A stretch of 64,000 nucleotides of DNA from Periplaneta americana (GCF_040183065.1 NC_091131.1:11304300-11368299), one strand, 5' to 3'; positions 27,201 through 35,539 are shown, numbered from the stretch's first letter. Notes: generated by a model not told the origin, from the letters alone. Made by a program: numbers and translations.

Positions 27201-30200
27201 AGACCAGCCATCCCCTGTGTACGATGTCGTCAGTGCACCTTGTAAGTGATGAAGAAGTGTAGTTTGTATTTGGAAGTCTCCTTCGTTCTTATGCATATTC
27301 TTTCTCTATCCTCCAGTAGGTACTTCCTCTTCTTAGTCCTAATTCTCTCTCTTTTCGACCTTAGTACTACTCTTAATCCTCTTCTCTCTTCAGTTATTTT
27401 CTCACTTCTCTTCTTAGTACCCTGAAACGATCTGCCTCTGTTTAATTTGAATTATTTGTATTAATTATAATTGTACCCTGCCGCCAACCGTACAATAGGG
27501 TCGATAGTCTCATGGGTGAGGTGGAACAAATGAAACACTTAGCACAAGTAATAAACTGTCTGATAACATTTATTAGATTACACTTCCGGTAATAAGAATA
27601 TTGTGAATTTTATTAGTTACAACAATGTAATTTATTCGTCACAACAATAATTCCTTTCTACAATTCACCTTAAACGCTCTCGTCAACAATTGGATCTCCA
27701 CTCAACACCGTATTCGTTATAGCACACCACCGACGACAATGACAATTTACTTGGACTATTACGCACAACAATGAACTGTTAATCTTAACTAATATTTACA
27801 AAGCACTATTTACAAATCAGAACTACCAGTTCTCAGTTCACAGTTCTTCTATCTCAGTCACTCGAGTTCACGGTATCTCGAACCACAGACCTTCAGAGAC
27901 AGTTCACTGTACTCGAACTCGGGTCCCTCCAACTGCGGTCCACTGCACTCGAACTCAGGTCCCTCCAACTGCGGTCCACTGCACTCGAACTCAGGCCTTC
28001 GGATGCTGACGCAGATGCGGACGCACACTCGAGTCGAACTTCGGCTGGCTTGCTTGCTCTGGCTTTCTCACTGACTGAATAACTGAAAACTCTGAAACTC
28101 TGTCTAGTTCGCTGGCGCCTGCTCTTTTATAGCAAAATCATAGTTGCGAGAACCTTCTACAGGTGTGTAGAGAATTATCTCGATATCTCTACATCAACAG
28201 ACTTCTGGAATAGTCGAGAAGGTCGTTCCACATTCACTGCGTTAAGTAGCAGCTGCGCGCGCAGACTCGTCGCGTGACGTAATACACCCTCTCTCTTCTC
28301 TCCACCGCGCGACGTCACTCAATGTTCCGTGGAGCCTGTGCGATCTGCTTTCATGCGGGACGCTGGTCGTGAGTTCGATTCTCACGTCGCTGTCACAATA
28401 TAAACAAAATGGATGTAGCAGAAATTAAGCAAACTATCAATCTACTAATCCTTCGGGACTGGCTAGCCTAATAATCTTCGCTCAACTGGCATTCGCCATG
28501 ACACACAAGAGCCACGTAATCTGTACTAACAGATAATAAAGTAATGTAAATTACGTAATACCCTGTATGAACGCAAATATACATATATTAATTAAAAGAA
28601 ACATACAATTACTTATGTTGAAAAACCTGTTACAATCGTAGGTAGGCCAGTTTCGAAAGCAAGCAACAATGGTCTCCCTCCAACCATCATGCCGCCATCA
28701 TCAAAGAAATCCTATACTCCACAGCCTGGCCACGCTTCCACATGTAGTTGGCGACCATCCCAGATCGTGTCCCAACTACAGCAGTTCACGTCTCTGCCCA
28801 GACCAGGTTATCCGTGATTCCATCACAGATCACCGCTAAACAAACCCCCCAGCTCTCAATGGCTGTCCCACAACCATCTCTTCGAGCGTCGACCCCCAGA
28901 CTCCCTCGCATCAACTGTTCCTCACTGGCAAACGGACGCTAATTAATTAATAATGAGAACAGAGCCAATGAAAATCAAAAACCCATATCACGTGATAAAT
29001 TAAACTCGCTCCTTATACGTGAGAAGTAAGAGACCATGAATGGCGGAAAGAAGAACAAAGCCATCTATGAAAAGAAAGAATGAGACCTAAAATGGCGGAT
29101 AGGACGCCATCTATGAGAAGTAAGGGTAACTAACAACAGGAAATAACGTGAATAAGGAAGAAGAAAGAAAAAGAATGAAAGAAACACAGAGTGCCAAAAA
29201 TAAAACGGCACAACCCTACTTCCTCCTTGTGTTCTCTCTCGTCCTCCTCCATAGTCCTTGTCTTCTTCAAAACATTTTTTTGACTTTCATGATCTTCTCT
29301 CAACAATTGTTCCAGATCAGTCTTGTCAAATTCATTTTTAAAGTGCTAGCCCAATTTATTTTATTGCCATTTGTTACCAAATATCTGTAACAAATCCTTA
29401 CAATCTCGTTTTCTTCCATTTTTAAAATTCTGAACCAAAATTTTGCTATTTTTACTATAATTTCTCCCCTACTGCTATACCCATCACATTCCAAAATTGC
29501 TGTTCTCCAGGCGCCAAATTGGGAAGTTGTAAAACTTTTTTACAATATTTATCTTGTATTCTATTAGGGCTGGATAAAAAGTAATGGCAACAGTTCGATA
29601 TTTCTGACATGGCTTTATTCACAGGGGTACAACATTTACGTACCTTCTATATAGTCGCCCCCCTTATTTATTACCTTTTGCCAAATGTTTGGAAGGCGTC
29701 GTACACCATCAGCGCGTCCATCTTTGTTGATCTTTCGTATTGACCACCCTATAGCATGGATAAGTTCATCTCTGGTATTTTACCAGGTTCCTCGCAGTGG
29801 TTCTTTCACTTTGGTGAAAAGATCGTAACCGCATGGAATCATATCGGGTGAGTACGGTGGATGTTCCAGAATCTCCCATTGCCAGTGGCGCAAGAGGTCC
29901 TTGACAGCAGCAGCGGTGTGACTCCTTGCATTAACATGAAGAATGATAGGATTCTGTACCACCAAGTGTCGTCGTTTTCTTTTGAGGGCTGGACGAAGGT
30001 GGTGCTGCAGGAACCTGCAGTAGTAGTCCGCATTTGCCGTCTGCCTTGGAGGTACAGCGTGGTGCAGTATTACCCCATCAGTGTCATACGCCACAATGAA
30101 CATCACCTTCACAGCACTTTGTGTAGGGCGCACTTTCTTCGGACGAGAAGAACCTGGATCTTCCATTCATTTGATTGACGTTTCAAGTTTGGTTGGTTCG

Positions 30201-31241
30201 TATGAGCGAGCCCAGGTTTCGTCCACAGCGACGATTCGTCCAAGAAAGTCGTCATCTTTCCTTTGATACCAATCCAACAAGACCTGTGCGACTGCATAGC
30301 AGTGCCATTGTTAAACCTCGGAAATTTCATGGGATATCCAACGCCCTGCAATTTTGCGGTAACCCAAAATGTCTTGCAGAATGTGGAGCACAATTTTGTG
30401 ACATACTCCAACTTCCGCAGCTAACTCACGCGCAGTCCATCGGCGATCAGCATCCAACAGGGAAGCAAGGAGTTGAACTGTGTTGTCCTCCACGCGGGGT
30501 CGTCCTGAACAGCATCCCTGCCTTCCCGGAACGCTTTAACCCATTGTGCCACTGTGCGATATGGCAACGCTGCATCGGCACATGCTTCACGCAGTCCCTG
30601 AAAACATTGTTGTGCACTACGACCTCGTGTCACTTCAATTTTGATCCAGGAACGTTGCTCTAGTTTTGTAAACGTGATCTTAGGGCACTCACACTATCCT
30701 TATGAAAGTCAACGTTCTACACACTGCAGTAGATTGACAGAGTACTGTAGCCGCTGGCTGCACTAACTCATCTAACAGTCCTTGTTCATATCCACACAGC
30801 TGGCAGCTCTCGAACGCACCATCGTCACGTGACAGCAATGTTGCCAAAACTTTTTATCCAACCTATATATCTAGGATGAAATCTTGAAGGAAGCTACAAG
30901 CATTGGTTTGTGTTGCAGTGTCGCAGCAACTGTGCAGCTCGATCGCAGATCAACTGACAAGGACAGCCGACAGCGTGGTGCAGCTGTACAAGCGACTGGC
31001 GCTCGAAGGCGATCAGCTGGACCAGCAGGAGATGTTGCGCGGCCTGGAAGAGGCGGCCAACGAGGCGCAGCAGAAGCTGCGGCATGTGGGGACCAGTGCC
31101 GAGTCACTGAAGGACATTGTTGCGAGTGGGGCACAGGGCGATCAGGCGAACGTGGTGGCCATGATGCAGCAGTACTCGGACATGCTGCTCACGATGGTGC
31201 AGCAGCGCATGGGCAGTGGCACCGCGCAGAAGCCCAGCTAA
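3116..31241 (+). CDS. 3' part of a large Ser-rich gene of unknown family, eight exons
   Basis: Eight coding exons join into one open frame: 3116-6218, 15650-15763, 21715-21872, 24048-24228, 26460-26583, 26979-27241, 28642-28743 and 30919-31241. Their lengths sum to 4368 nt, which is 1456 codons with the terminal TAA, and every junction uses AG/GT with matching phase. The gene begins upstream, because the first exon opens at an acceptor in phase 0. The product is Ser/Thr/Pro/Asn-rich and probably disordered, with four SxESIL repeats, a Gly-Ser linker, PxxP-rich stretches, and a helical C-terminal domain of about 100 residues rich in Leu, Gln and Glu. I recognise no catalytic domain and no signal peptide or membrane segment. 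Composition suggests a cytosolic scaffold or cytoskeletal regulator; that is inference only. Most of the span is intron filled with transposons. Confidence 0.85.
6577..6645 (-). repeat. SINE body fragment
   Basis: The segment around ccccaaccataaggcaaatg matches the body of the SINE at 39990-40247 and carries no tRNA-like head. Confidence 0.45.
6809..6880 (-). repeat. tRNA-like unit A
   Basis: It folds as a cloverleaf: 7-bp acceptor with one C-C mismatch, GCTC-type D stem (one base changed here), 5-bp anticodon stem TTGGT/ACCAA and 5-bp T stem CCGGG/CCCGG. The loop acgttaa would read GTT (Asn), but position 33 is C instead of the universal U. It is therefore more likely a SINE head than a working tRNA. 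Confidence 0.55.
7129..7200 (+). repeat. tRNA-like unit B
   Basis: Same fold as unit A, with an intact GCTC/GAGC D stem. Same C33 and acceptor mismatch. Confidence 0.55.
7413..7484 (+). repeat. tRNA-like unit C
   Basis: Nearly identical to unit B. The element is cut off about 22 bp after its 3' end, at the target-site duplication. Confidence 0.55.
8322..8364 (+). repeat. (AAT)n microsatellite
   Basis: About 14 units of aat with one gat interruption, directly 5' of the LINE fragment. Confidence 0.9.
8365..8850 (+). mobile_element. RTE-like LINE, 3' end with C-terminal coding region
   Basis: An open frame to 8838 encodes the C-terminal part of the reverse transcriptase protein: LYGCETWTLTLREEHRLR, FENKVLRKIFG, ELHALHSSPDI, RWEGHVARMGE, GRPEGKRPLGRPRRRWED and DLREVGYDD. 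It ends in a short taag/caag repeat tail. The polymerase core is missing (5' truncation). Close relatives are at 43748 and 50408 on the other strand. Confidence 0.85.
8960..10040. other. No gene seen; intron sequence of gene 1
   Basis: A 100-codon open frame at 9493-9795 has biased, intron-like composition and no family resemblance. I see no clear repeat. Confidence 0.35.
10041..10220. mobile_element. Fold-back MITE
   Basis: The 180-bp element starts acaggggaaaaacaatca and ends with its complement tgattgtttttcccctgt. The arms also share catctaattcagtatat in inverted order. It has no coding content. Confidence 0.65.
10412..10455 (-). ncRNA. Hammerhead-ribozyme-like motif, 3' end of Penelope-like element
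   Basis: On the minus strand, CTGAAGA (10447-10441) is followed by a stem GGCTGC/GCAGTT with loop and then GAAA (10420-10417). This matches the CUGANGA ... GAAA core of hammerheads. One extra U sits before stem II and stem III is unclear, so cleavage activity is uncertain. Confidence 0.4.
11080..11125 (+). ncRNA. Hammerhead-like motif, inverted copy at the other end
   Basis: The plus strand reads CTGGAGA (11087-11093), the same stem pair and GAAA (11114-11117). The core A6 is changed to G, which should abolish cleavage. Confidence 0.3.
11216..12127. other. No gene seen; intron sequence of gene 1
   Basis: AT-rich with a pyrimidine tract near 11700-11760. Short open frames here show no family resemblance. 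Confidence 0.35.
12128..12510 (+). repeat. tRNA-derived SINE, split by a second SINE
   Basis: The tRNA-like head is at about 12130-12200 (B-box gggttcgattcc). The body acctggttgagttttttccg is shared with the SINEs at 43105 and 52578. The body is broken after caatgctaaata by another SINE and resumes at 12473 with acctagtagttgataac. Confidence 0.75.
12332..12459 (+). repeat. SINE nested in a SINE (second family, internally deleted)
   Basis: It starts gtcgccctggatggcgcagt with B-box gggttcgatcc and ends aaaacataattta. It is bordered by a perfect 13-bp duplication tcaatgctaaata (12319-12331 and 12460-12472). It lacks the middle part present in the longer copy at 22532-22756. Confidence 0.85.
12511..13059. 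other. No gene seen
   Basis: Intron sequence with no recognised repeat. Confidence 0.3.
13074..13762 (+). mobile_element. Jockey-like LINE, 5'-truncated, RNase H to 3' end
   Basis: A 14-bp duplication atatccatgatcta (13060-13073 and 13763-13776) borders the insert. It encodes an RNase H domain (DGEIIAISESLRN, ILSDSKAAILSIVS, FQWIPSHCGILGNENVDALA) and, after a frameshift near 13525, a C-terminal Cys-rich tail (CPLCNSNQEMDSEHLKIC). The 3' end is cctggcattag followed by AAC repeats. Confidence 0.88.
13777..14724. other. No gene seen
   Basis: AT-rich intron sequence without a recognisable element. Confidence 0.3.
14725..14961. mobile_element. Long-palindrome MITE, copy 1
   Basis: The two halves are near-complete inverted repeats, starting gagccgttcagagtagaag and ending cttttgctctgaacggctc, with a short centre. 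A second copy is at 54558-54784. Confidence 0.75.
14962..15649. other. No element recognised
   Basis: Intron flank upstream of the 15650 exon. The minus strand 15450-15202 is open for 82 codons without resemblance to a family. Confidence 0.3.
15650..15763 (+). CDS. Gene 1, exon at 15.65 kb
   Basis: This 114-nt exon has its acceptor AG at 15648-15649 and donor GT at 15764-15765, phase 1 in and phase 1 out. It encodes an acidic start (DSDEGTQ) followed by LRRACSLSDLA, a basic-Ser motif of the kind often phosphorylated by basophilic kinases. It fits both neighbours in frame. It lies 9.4 kb downstream of the large exon. Confidence 0.88.
15764..16949. other. Intron, AT-rich, with a short ATTACA-type repeat
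   Basis: At 16360-16430 the motif attacaattagta/attacaaataaa recurs several times. The segment 16270-16330 (aacctggtaaagataaggcc) looks like repeat DNA, but I cannot name it. Confidence 0.35.
16950..17117 (+). mobile_element. Diverged Jockey-like LINE, C-terminal tail
   Basis: It reads FRIGLLDSAKCSLCN, then DMEYLKICESL and KYWEARRRMSLLLN. This is the same CxxC tail as in the LINEs at 13074 and 33766, but far more diverged. Confidence 0.7.
17118..17756. other. No gene seen
   Basis: AT-rich intron sequence. Short open frames on the minus strand have no resemblance to a family. Confidence 0.3.
17757..18785 (+). mobile_element. Merlin-like DNA transposon remnant
   Basis: Perfect 27-bp terminal inverted repeats begin ggaacagatgcattatagg (17757-17783 and 18759-18785). 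A perfect 8-bp duplication aaaatatg flanks them (17749-17756 and 18786-18793). At about 18090-18225 the plus strand encodes FLCECGLLRSEMFCETC and DELLWRCHWKLQG, a Cys-rich segment like the N-terminal zinc motif of Merlin/IS1016 transposases. The catalytic part is missing. Eight-bp duplications also fit hAT, but the coding trace favours Merlin. Confidence 0.65.
18352..18420. repeat. Hairpin inside the Merlin-like element
   Basis: tggtccaggggaaatactag and ctagtattttccctggacca face each other across about 22 bp, with near-perfect pairing. Confidence 0.8.
18794..19841. other. No gene seen
   Basis: Intron sequence; 19160-19260 is a TTTATT-rich low-complexity run. Confidence 0.35.
19845..20385. 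mobile_element. MITE with tgtctcaaagct ends
   Basis: The inverted ends are tgctgtgtctcaaagct and agctttgagacacggcc. They are flanked by TGA at 19842-19844 and 20386-20388. A three-base duplication fits PIF/Harbinger, but no protein supports this. Confidence 0.6.
20389..21033. other. No gene seen
   Basis: AT-rich intron sequence. Confidence 0.3.
21034..21215 (+). repeat. tRNA-derived SINE-like repeat
   Basis: A decayed A-box (gtgatctagtgccc), a B-box (agattcgattcccg) at about 21071 and a 120-bp body are present. No duplication was found. Confidence 0.5.
21715..21872 (+). CDS. Gene 1, exon at 21.7 kb
   Basis: This 158-nt exon has its acceptor after cagtttcag and its donor before gtacgt; phase 1 in, phase 0 out. 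It encodes a Gly/Ser/Ala linker and then a Ser-rich, Met-rich stretch (MMRSTSMGM). Confidence 0.87.
22170..22440 (+). repeat. Seven-copy A-rich tandem repeat
   Basis: The unit is tgaatatgtatgtatcaaag followed by cactctc and 7-14 A residues. Units vary in length almost only through the A run. Confidence 0.9.
22532..22756 (+). repeat. tRNA-derived SINE, full length
   Basis: A 12-bp duplication ttacattttacc (22520-22531 and 22757-22768) borders it. The head has A-box gttggcgagttggtatagcg and B-box gggttcgatccc. The body carries gacaggctcatgtcagtaga and the tail is gttaaataaaacataac. Confidence 0.88.
22885..23195 (+). repeat. tRNA-containing repeat, second family
   Basis: A tRNA-like segment at about 23088-23157 (tagctcagtgattagagc, B-box gggttcgatcccc) follows about 200 bp of unique body. 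The same body and head occur in inverted halves at 52966-53517. The enlarged anticodon loop argues against a working tRNA. Confidence 0.6.
23346..23478 (+). repeat. 5'-truncated SINE
   Basis: It carries only the body of the 22532 SINE (gcgacaggctcatgtaagta through gttaaataaaacataatg), without the tRNA head. Confidence 0.75.
23479..24047. other. No gene seen
   Basis: Intron flank before the exon at 24048. Confidence 0.3.
24048..24228 (+). CDS. Gene 1, exon at 24.0 kb
   Basis: This 181-nt exon has its acceptor after tgccgcag and its donor at gtatgt; phase 0 in, phase 1 out. It encodes SDSESDLSLAQ followed by Ser/Arg-rich sequence ending RRRGLTAAYSS. The start SDSESD is a likely acidic-kinase site. 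Confidence 0.9.
24437..25602 (-). mobile_element. hAT transposon, internally decayed
   Basis: The ends are cagcgtttctcaaac and its complement gtttgagaaatactg. A perfect 8-bp duplication gtatagtc (24429-24436 and 25603-25610) flanks them. The minus strand 24990-24760 encodes the hAT dimerisation segment (FASTYLCEKRFSSLTLIKTK, then CDDLRLKLASIHP). The rest of the transposase is deleted or unreadable. Confidence 0.88.
25748..25940 (+). repeat. tRNA-Leu/Ser-like SINE with perfect hairpin
   Basis: It starts ctttagccaagcggtttaag, the D-arm style of class II tRNAs. A perfect 9-bp hairpin cacgatatg/catatcgtg with a 9-nt loop sits at about 25777-25803. A weak B-box aggtttgcgtccc follows, then a 110-bp body. 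Confidence 0.5.
25941..26459. other. No gene seen
   Basis: AT-rich intron flank before the exon at 26460. Confidence 0.3.
26460..26583 (+). CDS. Gene 1, exon at 26.5 kb
   Basis: This 124-nt exon has its acceptor after ggtttcag and its donor at gtatta; phase 1 in, phase 2 out. It encodes an Asn/Ser/Glu-rich piece with the basic-Ser motif RPRSTSIDR. Confidence 0.87.
26979..27241 (+). CDS. Gene 1, exon at 27.0 kb
   Basis: This 263-nt exon has its acceptor after tcttccag and a strong donor gtaagt at 27242; phase 2 in, phase 1 out. It encodes a Pro/Gln/Arg-rich linker (QPQPQPRRPGG), then SRYGSDRDL, and ends with SPVYDVVSAP, a candidate tyrosine-phosphorylation or SH2/SH3-binding stretch. Confidence 0.88.
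27242..28641. other. Intron with a probable unidentified insertion
   Basis: From about 27480 the composition shifts. A pyrimidine-rich stretch, a 36-bp tandem repeat, CG-rich sequence (28240-28320), a TATA-like tttata at about 28129 and a B-box-like gagttcgattctcac at about 28370 follow each other. This may be an LTR or SINE-type element, but I found no ends or protein. Confidence 0.35.
27911..27996 (+). repeat. 36-bp tandem repeat, about 2.3 copies
   Basis: Units start actcgaactc at 27911, 27947 and 27983 and are almost identical. Confidence 0.9.
28642..28743 (+). CDS. Gene 1, probable cassette exon
   Basis: A 102-nt open stretch (34 codons) runs between acceptor AG at 28640-28641 and donor GT at 28744-28745. 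It is phase 1 in and phase 1 out, so it can be included or skipped without breaking the frame. It encodes a Ser/Pro/Lys-rich peptide (PPTIMPPSSKKS) like the rest of the protein. The acceptor lacks a strong pyrimidine tract, so use may be regulated. Without it the product drops from 1455 to 1421 residues. Confidence 0.65.
28744..29566. other. No gene seen
   Basis: A short open stretch at 28748-28942 is Ser/Pro-rich, but it starts at the donor of the cassette exon and shows no donor of its own. The rest is unremarkable. Confidence 0.35.
29567..30863 (-). mobile_element. mariner transposon with broken transposase
   Basis: TA at 29565-29566 and 30864-30865 flanks inverted ends (ggctggataaaaagtaatgg; right end, reversed, ggttggataaaaagttttgg). 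The minus strand carries a mariner transposase in several frames: HTH region (QCFQGLREACADAALPYRTV, then AQWVKAF and DRRWTARELAAEVGV), the block with KRQSNEWK, and the catalytic end (HPPYSPDMIPCGYDLF). Damage includes at least two frameshifts. The usual second-Asp position HDNAR reads HVNAR, and the third-Asp block also departs from the family form. It cannot transpose itself. Confidence 0.92.
30919..31241 (+). CDS. Gene 1, terminal coding exon with helical domain
   Basis: The acceptor is after tgtgttgcag; the exon enters in phase 1 and ends at TAA 31239-31241. It encodes 106 residues of amphipathic helix: LCSSIADQLTRTADSVVQ, a second helix around LDQQEMLRGLEEAANEAQ, and a C-terminal helix VVAMMQQYSDMLLTMVQQ. 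The GC content is much higher than in the flanks. It looks like the only folded module in the visible part and may be a dimerisation or partner-binding domain. The acceptor sits only 55 bp after a mariner copy. Confidence 0.9.
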
Positions 31242-33765
31242 GATGAACTTCCTGTATTTGTTTGCCGAAGTTTTGAGCTAAGACTTCAGCAAATAAATAC
31301 AAGAGCAACAGCTTCTACTTTGTTAATAATGGTACAATAATACAACTACTAAGCGCCATGCCAACATCACAGCTGAGAGTCTGTCATATCCGGTACATGT
31401 TAGTGACTGTATGTACCGGTGGGTGTTGTTACTCGGTAAACAGTGATGCAACAGAGGAAAATTAAATTCGTACGAGTCTGAATGAAATTTTTCTGTTTTA
31501 TACGAGGATAAAGAGTCCAGGATGTTATTGGTATTTGTTATTTACACCATCTTTTATTCATTTTTAGAGACAAAAATGTATTTTAGCTAAAAGTACTAAA
31601 GAGCACATACAGTATTTTGTTAGTATGCCTATGCAACTAACAGAATAAACATAAATTGCCTGCATAAGGATCTCAAGAAAGTCACTAACTGGAGACTGCA
31701 TCTTTCATTTTATTTTTCCCACGTGTTCGTAGGTTGGAAAATTTTCCATCTGTGCTTCCAGATAAATCCTTTTTGTCTTCATTCACTTGTTAATGATATG
31801 AGATTGAATTGTTTATCATTTTAAAATATTTTGTTTTAGTTTCCATATTTTTCACAAACTTTGCTTAAAACTAGTTAACTCCTGTGTCCGAGTCGTCACA
31901 TCACCATTTTGTGGTGATACAAATGAATAGTTTGTATCAAACAATAGCAGTCTGTTTGCTATACGTAAATATCGAGAGCAGGTATATATCTTGCGATATT
32001 GATTCTTAGAATATGATACGGTAATCATATTTTGGGCTGTTCATTAAACAAGTTATGAGAATGGATGTTTTCTGATCGGTGATGTAATATATTTCATGAA
32101 AATAAATACCCAGTAGAGACGTGCAGTTAATCCTATAAACATAAATTAATAAGAATTGAATATGCATAGGTACAATTCATTAGAAATAATTCAGATTGTA
32201 ATTATTTTGGTCTTCCTCCATATTTGCTGATTGTATTTAAATGGCATAAGGTGGTAAACCATATTGTCTTAAACAGTGCAATTTTACAAGTAAAATTTTA
32301 TTACAAGGTAGCAAGATATTGGTTGACAATCTTTCTAGAAAATTACTGTACTCAACTAACTTAATTCTTCTAAGATTAAGTCACTGAGCAGTTTTTATGG
32401 TATATTCTTAACCTCTTTTCGGATAAACTCTTTGTAGACATGAAAAAAGATGTCTGTCATTATTTTTTAAGTAATGAAGTCTGAAGAATATTTTGTCTGT
32501 TAAAACCTTTTTTACTCTTTATTTTGGGATTGTTCAGATATGTCAGATATCAGAAAATCCAAGATGTAGTGATTTATTTTCAGTCTAAATGACTTATCAA
32601 AAATGAAAATAAATCACATCATCTTGAATTTTCTGTTAAAACGTTGCCAAATCTCTAACTTCAGTTATTTATTAAACTGTTTGTGTTACAGAAATTGCTA
32701 CTCTATACCTTCATTAGACAAAATTTTACTTACGGTATTGAAATATTTATGTTCGAAACTTTGCTTTAAAGTATAAGGCTCCTTATAAACTCTAGTCGTT
32801 TCAATAATTTCTCTTTAATGTGCTATTTTTTATGTCTTTAGATTTTATTAGTTTGTTTAAATACAATTAAATGGTTTTAAAATTAATTTTTATGAAATTA
32901 GAATGGCAAAAACAACAAGATTAAATTGATTATGGAACTTGCAAGAACCCTTAACAACACATCAAAGGAATGTGCCCAATTCAGGATGATTCTAAGTAAA
33001 AATTTCAGTTGTAATGATCAATTTATCTTCTTGATAATCCAGTATTCCAGCAAAAATAATGGCTTCCACAAATTTCTATGGTTTGTTTATCAAAATTCGA
33101 TGGTAGGTCGCCCTCTTTGACAAACACATAAACGTTGTTTACTTGCAATCTGCTTGGTTATTTCCAATGTTGTGCTTAACAATTAATAGTCCATAGTTAC
33201 TCTTATAGATGTGCATATTTTGCCAAATTTTAGTGCAAATTTGAAGTCTGTGCATTCACGTATCTAACAAGACACTGTGGATGGAATATACCTTATATAA
33301 ATTGTGTGGTTTCATTATTTGCTAATCATAATGTTACGAAGTCTATCAAAATAAGAATGCCAATGAATAACAACTCGTATTAATTGTTTAACTTTGCAAA
33401 TAAAATTAATTTTTAATAATTAATAAAAATACTGATGAATTTCTGTAAATCTTAATTATTAGTTTGATCTGTCCTTTTGTTTATCAGATATTCACTCAAG
33501 AAAATAAGCAACATATTTTTAAATCAATAAAGATGGAGTTTGTTTGAAAAAAAAATCGTTTAATTTATTGCAATAGGCCTAATTAAATATAAACATTTAA
33601 TTCTCGTTTCTTGCATAATATCATAATATGTTTAAAATTTTATCTCTTAATAGAGGTTGAATACCGAATGCATAACATGGCATTTTGAAAAACTTTTGGT
33701 TAGACAGAAATGAAGTGTTAGGAGAACAGAGAAAGCCTCACAACAGAGAACTTAACAATCTGGTA
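31242..33765. other. 3' UTR of gene 1 and intergenic DNA
   Basis: AT-rich with several AATAAA motifs. I saw no coding exon or named repeat. Confidence 0.4.
31292..31297 (+). promoter_or_regulatory. Candidate polyadenylation signal of gene 1
   Basis: AATAAA lies 51 nt after the stop codon. Other AATAAA copies follow in the next 2 kb, so a longer 3' UTR is also possible. Confidence 0.4.
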
Positions 33766-34089
33766 ATAATACAATCTCAAGGGAAAAAAATGGAACTCTC
33801 TGCATCAAAATCCACAGTTAATTCCCCCCGATTTACCACGCAAATCATCTGTAGCTGCATTTAGATTGGCAACAGGCCATGATTGTTTGGCCAAACACCT
33901 GCATAGAATTGGAATATATCAGTCCCCTAACTGCCCATTGTGCAACTCAAACCAAGAAATGGATTCGGAACACCTCAAAATCTGTGCTTCAGTTGCTGGC
34001 CATGATAATATCTTTGAAAAATATTGGAGTGCAAGAGGTCAAATGACTTTATTGTCAAACGCCTGGCATTAGACGACGACAACAACAAC
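33766..34089 (+). mobile_element. Jockey-like LINE 3' end
   Basis: It is the same family as 13074-13762, truncated further. It encodes LATGHDCLAKHLHRIGIYQS, the Cys tail (CPLCNSNQEMDSEHLKIC) and [19 protein letters not shown], and ends in GAC/AAC repeats. A 12-bp duplication aacaatctggta (33754-33765 and 34090-34101) borders it. Confidence 0.9.
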
Positions 34090-34101
34090 AACAATCTGGT
34101 A

Positions 34102-35440
34102 TTAAATTGGAACAGTTCTGGAGGAAATGAAGATTATATGGCAGAGAAATTGGTATTTAATCTTGGTTTATAATGCTGGATATTATTACATAATAAGCAT
34201 AATATATCAGTTTATTATACAGAGTGGAAGTGGAATACTCTTGCAGATTTTCAGAGCGAATAGCTCATGTTTATGTAACAAAAAAAAGTATAATACCATA
34301 TTGGTGGGAAGTTCATAGTTTTCTCAGAAAAAATGTTTTTCCCCAAATGTCTAACACCCTCTTATTCGGTAACTATTGTGAGTATAATGTGATTTTTGTC
34401 CGTATTGATAGAAAATCTAATAAAGAATAATTTATCCCTCTGGCGTATTTCAATAGCATGGACGGTTTTCGTGTAAATTTAATTTAAAAACCACTAATTT
34501 AAAGCCACTAACTGATGGAACCAGATTGCAACATTGTAGATAGAAAGGGAGATGGGAGGTAGTTCACTAAGGCAGACAGACCTGAGTTCGTTGACCTCTT
34601 ACATCTGTATTACGAGAAGAAAGAGGAGTGTGTTAACAGCAATGTTGCCAGACTGCTGAAACTTCCAACTCAATTTTCTAATTAACCGTGAATTTAATCA
34701 CAAAACGTAATATAGGTTTCCTATTAATTTAAGTATACCCTATTGTCCTTTTCAGTGTGCAGGATTATTTCACTTCTACCCTGTCTCTGTAAATCGTCTT
34801 CCAGCAGCACAGAGATTTGCATTATTGTTTGTAATGTATTCTGCAGTAAGATACAACAATTCTTCTGATAAAGTATACAAGCCAAGACAATTTTGTGAAA
34901 ATGAATAATCGTCAGTTCACACTAGGAGCAAATTTTCGTCCTCATCTACGTTAAATAACCTAGTACATGACACAACATTGTTAAGTAACTGACTGAAAGG
35001 AAAAGCAGCACAGTGAATGATGATTTACTACTTACTTCCTATGTAATAGACTGACAGGTTGTCACTATTTCTACACCATCAAATGAGGAAAATTCAGATC
35101 CTTAGAAATTAACGTAAACACATTTTCTGAGGACTGAAACTCAAAGTGTGATTCCCCACGTTTTATGGCATATGTGTCTGCAAAACTTTTAAGAAGTTGC
35201 AAATACTGCAAAGGAGGTTACCATGGTTACACTTATGATTATTTTGTGTGTTTATATGAGTGAGTGTGTGACAGATGCTCATCATTATTTTAGGATGCCA
35301 TGAAATCATTCCAATAGACCGAGCTTTGTATGAATAATACATCTTAATTTTTTGTACCTTCCCCATAATGGAACAGAACAGGCATTTATCTTAAATTTCT
35401 AGATCCTGTTACCATGCAAGAGGACGACATCAGAATTAGA
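34102..35440. other. No gene seen
   Basis: AT-rich intergenic DNA. Confidence 0.3.
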
Positions 35441-35539
35441 CCATTGCTTTTGTACATCTTGATTACACAACTTTTAACACTGTATCACTTCGGAATATGT
35501 ATGATAAGACTTTCTTGTGTTAAATTCTAATGTGCCTTG

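Noticed and set aside
29861..30663. Plus-strand open frames over the mariner copy
   Set aside because: They are antisense shadows of the broken transposase.
30871..31246. Four overlapping open frames on both strands at the terminal exon
   Set aside because: Only the frame entered from the acceptor at 30919 continues gene 1 and ends at a plausible stop; the rest reflect high GC.
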